A stretch of DNA of 64,000 bases from assembly GCA_002901265.1 (NCBI GenBank), contig PPHI01000001.1, positions 248,001-312,000 on the forward strand, given 5' to 3'. Source of the DNA: Rhodopirellula baltica (GTDB lineage: Bacteria; Planctomycetota; Planctomycetia; Pirellulales; Pirellulaceae). The notes under the pieces are model-generated. The model was not told where the DNA came from, ran no database searches, and worked only from the letters and a program-made list of their open reading frames with translations. A program made the translations under genes and the position numbers. Shown here piece after piece: positions 47,271 to 55,882 of this stretch (position 1 is the first letter of the stretch; the number at the start of each line of letters is the position of its first letter).

Positions 47271-47975
47271 ATGACTTTTGCATCTGAGAACGACGGAAAT
47301 CGCTTAGTTTTGTCGTACCTGGGGATTCGCCGGGCGATCGGAATGAGCGGCCTGTTGCTGCCGGTGGTTCTTGGTCCCCTGGGTTGGCTGGTTTTGGGGA
47401 TCGAAATACAAGACAACATCAGCAGTTACTACCACACGCCACTTCGAAACGTTTTTGTTGGGACGCTCTGTGCGATGGCGGTGTTTTTGTTTTGCTACCG
47501 TGGCTATGGCTGGATCGAGAATTGGACAGCGAACGTCGGTTGTGCGGCGGCACTGGGGGTGGCGTTGTGCCCGCTCGACTATGGCAGCGATCCACTCTAC
47601 CAACGGTCCATCGTCGGCTACATTCATTCGTTCAGCGGCGGAACATTCTTTCTGACGCTGGCCGTGTACTCGCTTTATCACTTTCCGAGCCGAGATCATT
47701 CGCGTCCGGAAATGGCAAGCCATATCGCCGAACGAAACTTTATTTACTACACCAGCGGTGTGGTGATCCTGTTGAGCATGGTCGCGATGGGAACCTATCT
47801 GTTACTAATTCCAGCGGACTGGAAACGATCGTTAAATGAGTTCAACTATCTGTTCTGGATGGAATGGATCGCGCTCTGGGCCTTCGCCGCAGCATGGCTT
47901 GCCAAGAGCCACATGATCGTGACAGAAATCGGCATTGACCTTTTAGCCTACTCACGTCGGTTCGTAGAACGCTAA
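47271..47975 (+). CDS. Multi-pass membrane protein of unknown function
   Basis: This 234-residue protein from the ATG at 47271 has about six hydrophobic segments (for example L-L-P-V-V-L-G-P-L-G-W-L-V-L-G, then G-T-L-C-A-M-A-V-F-L-F-C-Y). N-I-S-S-Y-Y-H-T-P-L-R-N-V-F-V-G near residue 50 is conserved-looking and recalls DUF998-like proteins. It lies five bases upstream of the PLP enzyme gene in the same direction, so the two are likely co-transcribed. Function unknown. Confidence 0.7.
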   Translation: MTFASENDGNRLVLSYLGIRRAIGMSGLLLPVVLGPLGWLVLGIEIQDNISSYYHTPLRNVFVGTLCAMAVFLFCYRGYGWIENWTANVGCAAALGVALCPLDYGSDPLYQRSIVGYIHSFSGGTFFLTLAVYSLYHFPSRDHSRPEMASHIAERNFIYYTSGVVILLSMVAMGTYLLLIPADWKRSLNEFNYLFWMEWIALWAFAAAWLAKSHMIVTEIGIDLLAYSRRFVER

Positions 47976-47980
47976 CCGGC

Positions 47981-49477
47981 ATGCGTATCGATCCAACGCT
48001 GGCGATGTCTGACCGTCAATCAATAAACGACTCAATCGATCTCAGTTTCGCTTTACAGGCACAGACTTGCCGGGGAATCGTCCCGCTCACGGCTTTAGCA
48101 AGGTCGTGGATGCTTGACGCAATAAACGATCCCAGATTGTTTGATTGGATCGACCAGTACGGGTCTCCATTGAATCTGATTTGCGTCGATCCGATGTCGA
48201 CTAATCTCGATGAGCTCCAAGGTGTCGCTGCATCCTTCAACCTTGATCTTGGGGTCTTCTTCGCTCGCAAGGCAAATAAATGTTTGGCCTTTGTCGAAAG
48301 AGCGATCGAACACAAAATCGGTATCGATACCGCAGGCGAGATGGAACTGCGACAGGCACTCGACTATGGCGTCTCTGCGGAAAAGCTGATTTGTACTGCC
48401 GCGGTGAAGTCTGACTCGCTGTTTACCCTTTGCCTTCGCAGTGGCGTTACGATCGCAGTCGACAACGATGACGAATTGACTGCGATCACTTCACAGGCAA
48501 TCTCTCTGGGGATCGCTGCGAAGGTTGCAATCCGTCTCGGACGATTTCAACATCAATCAAAACCGTTGCCCACTCGGTTCGGATTCGATGCCAGTGATTT
48601 TACTTTGCTGGATCGCATCGACCGTCGTATGGTTGACTTGGTCGGATTTCATTTTCACCTCGACGGCAGCGATCTTCATGAGCGGGTCAGCGCAATTGAG
48701 CAAACGTTGGTTTGGGTTGATGAGGCCTGCCGATTGGGATTTCGCCCGCAGATGATCGATATCGGTGGCGGGTTTCCAGTTTCGTACCTTCAAAATGAAT
48801 CGCAATGGAATTGTTTTTGGGACGAACTGGGACGGGCACTTCTGCACCAGCGTGAACCGATCACTTACCGAAATCATGGACTTGGATTACTTGGTGTGAA
48901 TGGTCAAGTCTACGGAACTCGAAACACCTATCCCTACTTTCAACCGACACAGCGAGTTGATTGGTTTCGCCGTCTACTAGCAACAAGGTTGGAGGGCGAA
49001 GTCTTGGCAGACGCGATCAGCGGTCGCAAGCTCGAACTACGCTGCGAACCGGGGCGCGGGTTACTGGACGGATGCGGGCTAACGATTGCACGCGTCGAAT
49101 TCTGCAAGCCAAGCGGACGCGACGAACATCTGGTCGGCTTGTCGATGAATTCGACGCAGTGCCGGACAACAAGTGATGACTTTCTGGTTGATCCGATCGT
49201 CATTCGTCACCCACTGTCTCAATCATGTGAGCCGGTCTCCGGGTATTTCGTCGGAGCCTATTGCACCGAATCCGAACTGATCAGTTTGCGAAAGTTTGAC
49301 TTCCCCGAAGGTATTGGTCGTGGTGATTTGGTCGTATTTCCAAATACGGCTGGCTACCTGATGCATTTTGTTGAGAGTCGATCCCACCAGTTCCCATTAG
49401 CGAAGAATCTGATTTGGGGTGATTCCGTGGAACTGGACTCGATTGAAACACAAGGGATGACGGAGCGAGTAAAGTGA
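47981..49477 (+). CDS. Y4yA-like PLP-dependent decarboxylase-fold enzyme
   Basis: This 498-residue protein has the alanine-racemase/DAP-decarboxylase fold (group IV PLP enzymes). The Schiff-base Lys is K97 in F-F-A-R-K-A-N-K. Other motifs are H-F-H-L-D-G-S near 228, the phosphate-binding I-D-I-G-G-G-F-P near 260, and E-P-G-R-G-L-L-D-G-C-G near 360. Length and motifs fit the Y4yA subgroup better than LysA. A start at ATG 48005 is also possible. It follows the membrane protein gene by five bases. The substrate is unknown; an amino-acid-derived acid is likely. Confidence 0.75.
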   Translation: MRIDPTLAMSDRQSINDSIDLSFALQAQTCRGIVPLTALARSWMLDAINDPRLFDWIDQYGSPLNLICVDPMSTNLDELQGVAASFNLDLGVFFARKANKCLAFVERAIEHKIGIDTAGEMELRQALDYGVSAEKLICTAAVKSDSLFTLCLRSGVTIAVDNDDELTAITSQAISLGIAAKVAIRLGRFQHQSKPLPTRFGFDASDFTLLDRIDRRMVDLVGFHFHLDGSDLHERVSAIEQTLVWVDEACRLGFRPQMIDIGGGFPVSYLQNESQWNCFWDELGRALLHQREPITYRNHGLGLLGVNGQVYGTRNTYPYFQPTQRVDWFRRLLATRLEGEVLADAISGRKLELRCEPGRGLLDGCGLTIARVEFCKPSGRDEHLVGLSMNSTQCRTTSDDFLVDPIVIRHPLSQSCEPVSGYFVGAYCTESELISLRKFDFPEGIGRGDLVVFPNTAGYLMHFVESRSHQFPLAKNLIWGDSVELDSIETQGMTERVK

Positions 49478-49555
49478 CGTTGCTTCGCAGAATCTGTGTG
49501 GCAATTTCGTTTTAATCTTTAGTTCGATTGCGCGACGCTGACAAGGAAACCTGCG

Positions 49556-52375
49556 ATGATGCGCCCGCTGATACTGGGATGTCTAGCTTGGATGGTGTTG
49601 ACTTCCGTTGCTCATGGGCAGCTTGATTTAGTCATTCGCCACGGACGAATCGTCGATGGGACCGGTGCCCCTTGGTATGTTGCCGACATCGGCATTTCCG
49701 ATGGAAAAATCGTCAAGCTCGGGTCCTTGCAAAACACAAAGGCAACCAAGACGATCGATGCCAAAGGTCTGGTCGTCGCACCAGGATTCATCGATATGAT
49801 GGGCCAGACGGCGTCCCCGATGCTTGCAGACCCCAAGTCGGCAATCAACCTTTTGACGCAGGGGATTACAACGATCAATGCCGGCGAAGGGGCCTCGGCC
49901 GCACCGCTTGGTCAGGACGAGGAGCGTCATTACGGATACACGACCATGGCCGAGTACTTCGCGATGGTCGACAGTCATGGTTTGCCGGTCAATTTGGTCC
50001 AGACGGTGGGGCACACGCAAATCCGTCAAATCGTCATCGGCGATACTGATCGACGTCCCAGTGACGACGAACTTCAAGAAATGAAATCGCTGGTTGCCGA
50101 AGCCATGCAAGCTGGGGCGATTGGCGTGTCAACGGCGTTGATCTATCCGCCAGCGGTTTACGCGCCGACGAAAGAGATCGCCGAACTGTCTGCCGAAGCC
50201 GGGAAATACGGCGGTCGGTACTACACTCACATGCGAAATGAGGGCGATCGACTACTCGAAGCGATTGACGAAGCACTTGACGTAGGACGTACCGCGGAGG
50301 TGCCGGTGCATATTTTTCACCTCAAAGCAGCCGGTGAGCACAACTGGGGCAAAATGGAATTGGCGCTCGCCAAAATCAAGTCGGCACGGCGAGACGGCCA
50401 ACAAGTCACCGCAGATATCTATCCTTATATCAACAACGGTTTGGGGATTGCAGCGCTCATTCACCCCAAGCATTTCGAAGATGGACATGCCCGATTGATT
50501 GCGCAATTGGACGACCCCGAATTACGTAGGAAGATCCGCGAAGAAATGGAATCTGAAGCCGGTTGGGAGAACTGGTTTCGACATGCCGGACAGGATTGGG
50601 AGCGGATTGTCGTCGGGCGAAGCAATCACCCTCGCTATCAAGCGTCCGACGGAAAGTCTCTTTCAGTGATGGCGCGCGCCGCAGGAGAAGACCCCTGGGA
50701 CACGTTTTTCGAATTGGTAAAGACCGGCGCGTTCGCATTGCCACAAACAATGTCAGATGCCAACAAGATCAAAGCCATACGCGAAGAGTTTGTTTCTTTT
50801 TGTACCGACGTTGGGCCTGCGGGGGGCAGTCGGTCGACGTCACACCCACGGGCGTTCGGCTCCTTTCCACGTTTGCTTTCACGCTACGTCCGAGATCTCG
50901 GCGTGATCAGCCTTGAACGTGCGGTGGCACAGGCGAGCGCCGTCGCGGCAAACGACGTGATGGCGTATGACCGAGGTCGTATCGCGATCGGATTGGCGGC
51001 CGACATCATCATTTTTGATGAAAACAAGATTGCGGATCATGCGACCTTTGAATCACCGGACGCGCTAAGTGAAGGAATGCGATACGTTGTCGTCAACGGC
51101 GAATTGGTGCTTGATAACGGAAAGCAAACCGATGCCCGTCCGGGGCGTGTCTTGCGAGGGCCGGGATACCAATCGGATTCTGCCCCATCCCGAACACAAT
51201 CGTCACCGGCTACAGCCCAGACGGCAGTGATCGACAAGAAAGTTACCCAGTTCATGCGCGATCACAGTGTGCCAGGCGCGGCGATCGCCATTGCAGATCA
51301 TGGCAAGGTCGTGTTCACCGGTTCGTACGGATACGCTGACATCGCAAAGAAGTCACTCATTACCGACGAAAGTTTGTTTCGCATTGCCAGCCTGTCAAAA
51401 CCGATTACTGCGGTCGCGGTCCTGCAATTGATCGAGCAAGGTAAACTCGATCTGGAAACTCCCGTTTTGGAAATTCTTGACCTGGAAGAAGAAATTCAGG
51501 CTGCCGGTGACCAGTTCGACCCTCGATTTCGTGAAGTCACCGTTCGTCATCTGCTGGAGCACCGAGGTGGCTGGGATCGCGACGAATCCTTCGATGCAAT
51601 GTTCCGTTCGGTTGAGTTCGCCCAAAAGTTTGACCTGCCTCCACCCGCTGGCCCACAAACGGTCATCCGTGCCATGCTTCGCCAACCGCTCGACTTTGAT
51701 CCGGGGCTTCGCTACGCATACTCCAATTTTGGCTATTGCTTGCTCGGCAGAGTGATCGAAACGGTCAGCGGTCATGGCTATGAGGATTTCGTTCGCCAGT
51801 CGGTGCTCGCACCCATCGGGATTACGTCGATGCGTCTCGGCAAATCACGATTGCGAGACCGTTCTGAAAACGAAGTGCGGTACTATGACGTGGGTGAAGC
51901 ACGGTCGGTTTTTGCGGAGGACCTCAATGAAACTGTCCCGTGGCCGTATGGCGGATGGTATCTGGAAGCGATGGATGCACACGGGGCCTGGATCGCATCC
52001 GCGACTGACTTAGCGAAGTTCGCTGCGGCAATGAGCGATCCGAATCAGAGCCCGCTCTTAAGTCCGGAAAGTTGTGCATTGATGGATGCGCGACCGCCGG
52101 GGCTCGCCGGATTCGATGCAGAGGGCAATCCCAAAGCACGGTATTATTCGTTGGGTTGGTCCAATGTTGTTGTGTCTGCTGACACAGATCCGGCATTGAT
52201 CAACCACTGGCACACCGGGTCGCTAAGCGGTACGGCGACCATCCTCATCCGGCGTCACGATGGGAAATCGATGGTGGCGTTATTCAACACACGATCAAGT
52301 CCCCAAGCGGGTCACCTTGGTTCCGCAATCGATCCGATGCTGCATGAGTTGGCGGACCTGGTGGAAACAAACTAG
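49556..52375 (+). CDS. D-aminoacylase-like amidohydrolase fused to a serine beta-lactamase domain
   Basis: This 939-residue exported fusion has a signal peptide (L-I-L-G-C-L-A-W-M-V-L-T-S-V-A-H-G). Residues about 22-535 are an N-acyl-D-amino-acid deacylase-like amidohydrolase. The usual metal-binding H-x-H after G-F-I-D is replaced by M-M-G-Q, and the later metal Cys is absent, while H in T-H-M-R-N-E-G-D and in I-F-H-L-K remain. Residues about 560-939 are a class C-type serine hydrolase with S-L-S-K near 612, Y-S-N near 721 and H-W-H-T-G-S-L. It may trim D-amino-acid peptides such as peptidoglycan fragments. The C-terminal half looks catalytically intact; the first half may be altered or inactive. 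Confidence 0.85.
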   Translation: MMRPLILGCLAWMVLTSVAHGQLDLVIRHGRIVDGTGAPWYVADIGISDGKIVKLGSLQNTKATKTIDAKGLVVAPGFIDMMGQTASPMLADPKSAINLLTQGITTINAGEGASAAPLGQDEERHYGYTTMAEYFAMVDSHGLPVNLVQTVGHTQIRQIVIGDTDRRPSDDELQEMKSLVAEAMQAGAIGVSTALIYPPAVYAPTKEIAELSAEAGKYGGRYYTHMRNEGDRLLEAIDEALDVGRTAEVPVHIFHLKAAGEHNWGKMELALAKIKSARRDGQQVTADIYPYINNGLGIAALIHPKHFEDGHARLIAQLDDPELRRKIREEMESEAGWENWFRHAGQDWERIVVGRSNHPRYQASDGKSLSVMARAAGEDPWDTFFELVKTGAFALPQTMSDANKIKAIREEFVSFCTDVGPAGGSRSTSHPRAFGSFPRLLSRYVRDLGVISLERAVAQASAVAANDVMAYDRGRIAIGLAADIIIFDENKIADHATFESPDALSEGMRYVVVNGELVLDNGKQTDARPGRVLRGPGYQSDSAPSRTQSSPATAQTAVIDKKVTQFMRDHSVPGAAIAIADHGKVVFTGSYGYADIAKKSLITDESLFRIASLSKPITAVAVLQLIEQGKLDLETPVLEILDLEEEIQAAGDQFDPRFREVTVRHLLEHRGGWDRDESFDAMFRSVEFAQKFDLPPPAGPQTVIRAMLRQPLDFDPGLRYAYSNFGYCLLGRVIETVSGHGYEDFVRQSVLAPIGITSMRLGKSRLRDRSENEVRYYDVGEARSVFAEDLNETVPWPYGGWYLEAMDAHGAWIASATDLAKFAAAMSDPNQSPLLSPESCALMDARPPGLAGFDAEGNPKARYYSLGWSNVVVSADTDPALINHWHTGSLSGTATILIRRHDGKSMVALFNTRSSPQAGHLGSAIDPMLHELADLVETN

Positions 52376-52405
52376 ATCTCACCAGGTCGCGTGTAGGCGA
52401 TGACT

Positions 52406-53475
52406 CTACTGCAGTAGCGGAATCGTTCGTTTTTGCTGGGCAGCGAGCAACGCCGTGTCGACAATTTGCTGTCCGATTCGGCTGATCTTGACCGACAATG
52501 GTCCTTCGATCTTGCGGTCATTTTCAATGACGTCGGCCATGTATCGAATCGGATCTTGTTGTGTCTCTGGCAGTGGTTCTGCCGAGACCCATTTTCCGGC
52601 GGGGCAATCAGAAGTCTGTATCCAAAGTCGATCTTCGTAGTCGTAGCTGGAAATCGTTCCACGGGTCCCGACTAGGACAAAGCCACACTTGGGTTGTGGT
52701 TGGTGTGTCCAGGGGTCCGTGAATGTGCCCCAACGGGTTTCGAATTTCGACAGTCCAGATTCGTAGCGGGCAACCACCACACTGTGTTCGTCAACTTCCA
52801 AGCCCGTGGGTTCGTCGACCATCGCGGTCACTTCGATTGGGCTTTTCCCATCCATGTACCAGGTTCCAAGAGTGGTCCCGTAGCCCAGGTAATCGAGCAA
52901 CGATCCGCCCCCGTGACTTTTCTTGTAGAACCAGCTATTGGGTTTTTCATGCTGCACCTCTTCGGCGGTACGTTCGACTTTATCAGCCACATGCCAAAGC
53001 GGACCGCGGTTTCCGCCGTAGTGATGAACTTCGATGCAGGTGCCGATCACCTGATCATCGATCAGTCGCTTGGCCATCCGGTGCGATGCACCCAGTTTAG
53101 CGGCCAGTTGATTGCTAGTCTCACGCCACTTGCGTTACAAGCGGCGATCATTCGATCTGCTTCGGCAAGCGAACCTGCGAAGGGTTTTTCCACCAGGATA
53201 TCAGCGCCCAGTGGTGCCACACGCTCGACCCATTCGCCGTGTTTTGACGCGGCCGGGCAAAGGATAACCAAGTCAACTTCGGTAGTCGCGAAGAGGTCTT
53301 CTGGTTTGGAAAACACACCACTTTCGGGGATCCGGAATGCAACTTTTGCATCCGTCATCCGCGAAGGTTGTTCATCACAAATCCCGACGATTTCTGCGCC
53401 GGGATAGTCGTCGACCATTCGCAAAAGATCACCCATGTGAAAGTGATCGAAATTGATTCCGGCAATCTTTAGCAC
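52406..53475 (-). CDS. Gfo/Idh/MocA-family oxidoreductase, frame broken near 53097
   Basis: The N-terminal 137 residues (from 53475) carry the NAD-binding domain and E-K-P-F-A-G, then stop at 53062. The C-terminal domain from M-A-K-R-L-I-D-D is in the next frame and ends at 52406. Restoring one base in the TTT run at 53096-53098 (AAA to AAAA on the coding strand) joins them as A-I-N-W-P-L-K-L-G-A-S-H-R-M-A-K-R, giving about 356 residues. Family features are V-E-K-P-F, G-G-N-R-G-P-L and Y-D-Y-E-D-R-L. It is an NAD(P)-dependent sugar-type oxidoreductase of unknown substrate. It is convergent with the beta-lactamase fusion. Confidence 0.85.
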
Positions 53476-53600
53476 AGTAGCCTGTCCTTTCGCGGCGGTA
53501 GCATTTTGGCGTGAGGTGAAAATCGAAACCGATTGTTTCGAAACATCCCGGCCGACCCGGGGCTCACGAGAGCGGACGAAAGTTTAACAGGTTTTGACTG

Positions 53601-54071
53601 CTAGGTCGGTTGCACGTTTGACGAGACAATCGCTCGTAATAGATCCATCGACGAAATGATTCCCAGTAACTGTCGGTCGGAATCAACGACGGGCAGGTGG
53701 TGAATGCCATTGCTGAGCATCAGCTCTGCCGCATGGGAAACCGTCGACTCTTCGTCGATTAGAACCGGATCATCAGTCATAAATTCATTGACTTGATCGC
53801 TACCAAACCGCTCACGCATGACATCGATCACCCACAAGCGGTCCATGACGCCATCACTGGCTTCATCGAGAAGGTGATCCGATTCACTGGCAATGGGCAT
53901 TAAGTCTGGAAGGGCCAGCATCCCGATACAAACGCCATTGTCTGCGAGTACAGGAAGACATGACAGCTTGTCGGCCATCATGATGTCGAGGGCCGAATGG
54001 ACGGTGGCGTCATAGTCGATGGCGACAACGCTGCGTGCCATCAAGTCTTTGACTTTCAACTCGGCATTCAT
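53601..54071 (-). CDS. Two-CBS-domain protein
   Basis: This 156-residue cytoplasmic protein starts at ATG 54071, which is preceded by AAAGGAG. The open frame continues to 54305, but the upstream part shows no domain. Two CBS motifs are visible: residues about 6-65 (L-M-A-R-S-V-V-A-I-D, then L-S-C-L-P-V-L-A-D-N-G-V-C-I-G) and about 95-150 (F-M-T-D-D-P-V-L-I-D, then H-H-L-P-V-V-D-S-D-R-Q-L-L-G-I-I-S). CBS pairs bind adenosine nucleotides. It ends the signalling island and may sense energy state or act as an effector there. Confidence 0.85.
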   Translation of the reverse strand: MNAELKVKDLMARSVVAIDYDATVHSALDIMMADKLSCLPVLADNGVCIGMLALPDLMPIASESDHLLDEASDGVMDRLWVIDVMRERFGSDQVNEFMTDDPVLIDEESTVSHAAELMLSNGIHHLPVVDSDRQLLGIISSMDLLRAIVSSNVQPT

Positions 54072-54342
54072 TTTCAAGCTCCTTTGAAGTGAAAACACGC
54101 TCGGTAAGATGCCAATCAATTCGTCATTGAAAGTAGCGTTCCAAAAGAGCTGAACGCTAGACGAGTTGATCGCTTCGTTCCATGAAACGCAGTCTACACC
54201 TACCGAAAAGGATCGCGATTCACTGCGACCGGTTGTCACTTGAAATTTTTCGCTTGATTCAATCGTTTGCCAGCGATCGAAAGTGCTCTGTAAAAGGCGC
54301 GACATGACGAATCAGTCCGCGCGACGATATGGCACGCGCCGG

Positions 54343-54717
54343 TTAGACTCTCGCCCGTGATTCGAGGCCTTCATGGATTGCCAACGCAAGTTCAAGTGGC
54401 AAGCATGGCTTGGTCAAAAATCGAAAGACACCGCCATTGTTGACTGCCTCTTGTGCGACCCACATGTCTGTCGCCCCGGTCAGCATGATTCGAACCGTGT
54501 CGGGGAAGTGCGTCGAAATCCAAGCGATCAATTCGGTCCCAAGTCGTCCACCCATGTTTTGGTCAACGACGACCAAATCGAACGGTTGGCGTTGGAACAT
54601 CTGGATCGCAGTTTCAGTCGAGTTTGCGGTGAAAAGTTCATAGGGCTGATCCCGCAAATTGCGTCGTAAGCCGCTCAACAAATAGCTGTCGTCGTCCACA
54701 AGTAAGACAGATGCCAT
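54343..54717 (-). CDS. Stand-alone response regulator receiver
   Basis: This 124-residue CheY-like protein from the ATG at 54717 has the acidic pocket (V-D-D-D), the acceptor Asp in L-V-V-V-D-Q-N-M near 51, Thr in M-L-T-G-A-T-D and Lys in L-T-K-P. There is no output domain. The common M-P after the Asp is replaced by N-M-G-G. It follows the REC-HD protein by four bases in the same direction and is probably a phosphate relay or target of the kinases upstream. Confidence 0.88.
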   Translation of the reverse strand: MASVLLVDDDSYLLSGLRRNLRDQPYELFTANSTETAIQMFQRQPFDLVVVDQNMGGRLGTELIAWISTHFPDTVRIMLTGATDMWVAQEAVNNGGVFRFLTKPCLPLELALAIHEGLESRARV

Positions 54718-54721
54718 CGCA

Positions 54722-55882
54722 CTATACCCCTTCAAACATCAAGTGAGAGACTTCGACCGAAGATTGTTCCGTGTCGGAATCGGTCGCATCATTTGTTTGC
54801 ACTTCGATCGGCTCACGCACCCCGTTGGGTGAATCAGCGAGAATGGTCAGTTTTTGAATCATCGCTTGGTGAACTTCCATGCCGGCGGCCAAGAGTAATC
54901 GTCCCGCGTTGTCTTGAATGCCGGAATGGAGCACCATGCCGTCCTTGAGTTGAGAGATACGAACCGGCTTTCTTCCTCGTGTTTCCGTGATCACGGTCCC
55001 GAGATGCTGCACAACATAGGGATCGTACTTCGATTTATCCTTCATTATCTCAAGAACGTCACGCGATGACCGAAAACGAATCAATCGTTGGTAGGCTCCG
55101 ATCGCGTGCAGGATTCGTGACGCCATCGGCGTTGGATCGGTCGGCGGTTCGTTCTGCTGGCGAATGATTTCGGCAACCTGCTCGAGCCGCGGGACGACGG
55201 TGACTAAATCGCTTCCCAGTTTTGGTGTCCCAGCGATCAACGATTGGTACTTTTCCGGGATCGATTCGCCTTCCAGATAAAACTTGATCGCCTCGTGCGG
55301 GAGTGCGACGAATCCGACATGCATCAGCATTGCCGCGATCTCCACTTGCCAAACCGGTCCGACACCAAGACGTGGGGCAATCGCTTTTGCCCAGTCGCGC
55401 GCTTGGTGTGTCAAGCCGAACAGTTCCGGCATTGACATCGATAACACCTGTGTCAGCATTCGAACGCTGCCGGCCAACGTTTTGTTGAGGAGTTCCGCTT
55501 CGGCGGTGATCAATCGGTAGTGTTCCAAGCCCGCGTCAAGTGTGTTCGCCAGACGTTCAGGTGGACACGGCTTGTTCAGAAATCGAAAGATGCGTCCTTC
55601 GTTGACGGCGATTGCTGCGGTGTTTTGGTCCGCGTTGCCGGTCAACATCACTCGAACAGTATTCGGATACAGGTCTTTCGTTTTGGAAAGCAGTTCTGCG
55701 CCTGTCATCTCTGGCATTTGCATGTCAGAAACGATAACCGCAAACGGGCCGTCCTCTTTTAATCGCAAGAGCGCGGCTTGCCCTCCGACCGCCAATTCCA
55801 CTTGGTAGTCTTTGCGAAGTTGTCGTTTGAACCCTTGCAAGACATTGGGTTCGTCGTCGACAAGTAACACTCTTTCACTCAC
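54722..55882 (-). CDS. Response regulator with degenerate HD-GYP-like domain
   Basis: This 386-residue protein has a receiver at 1-120 (V-D-D-E-P-N, acceptor Asp in V-S-D-M-Q-M-P, L-N-K-P) and an RpfG-like helical domain at about 150-270. Residues that coordinate metal in HD-GYP phosphodiesterases are lost: the HD position reads M-H-V-G, the H-P is T-P, and the H-H-E is Q-Q-N. A C-terminal segment (V-R-I-S-Q-L-K-D-G-M-V-L) resembles the tail of RpfG-type proteins. Enzymatic hydrolysis of cyclic di-GMP is therefore unlikely; it may bind the nucleotide or proteins instead. It overlaps the HDOD gene by four bases. Confidence 0.82.
   Translation of the reverse strand: MSERVLLVDDEPNVLQGFKRQLRKDYQVELAVGGQAALLRLKEDGPFAVIVSDMQMPEMTGAELLSKTKDLYPNTVRVMLTGNADQNTAAIAVNEGRIFRFLNKPCPPERLANTLDAGLEHYRLITAEAELLNKTLAGSVRMLTQVLSMSMPELFGLTHQARDWAKAIAPRLGVGPVWQVEIAAMLMHVGFVALPHEAIKFYLEGESIPEKYQSLIAGTPKLGSDLVTVVPRLEQVAEIIRQQNEPPTDPTPMASRILHAIGAYQRLIRFRSSRDVLEIMKDKSKYDPYVVQHLGTVITETRGRKPVRISQLKDGMVLHSGIQDNAGRLLLAAGMEVHQAMIQKLTILADSPNGVREPIEVQTNDATDSDTEQSSVEVSHLMFEGV

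Noticed and set aside
52406-53475. Two separate overlapping oxidoreductase genes
   Set aside because: Each half alone lacks one of the two Gfo/Idh domains; adding one base joins them into a normal-length protein.
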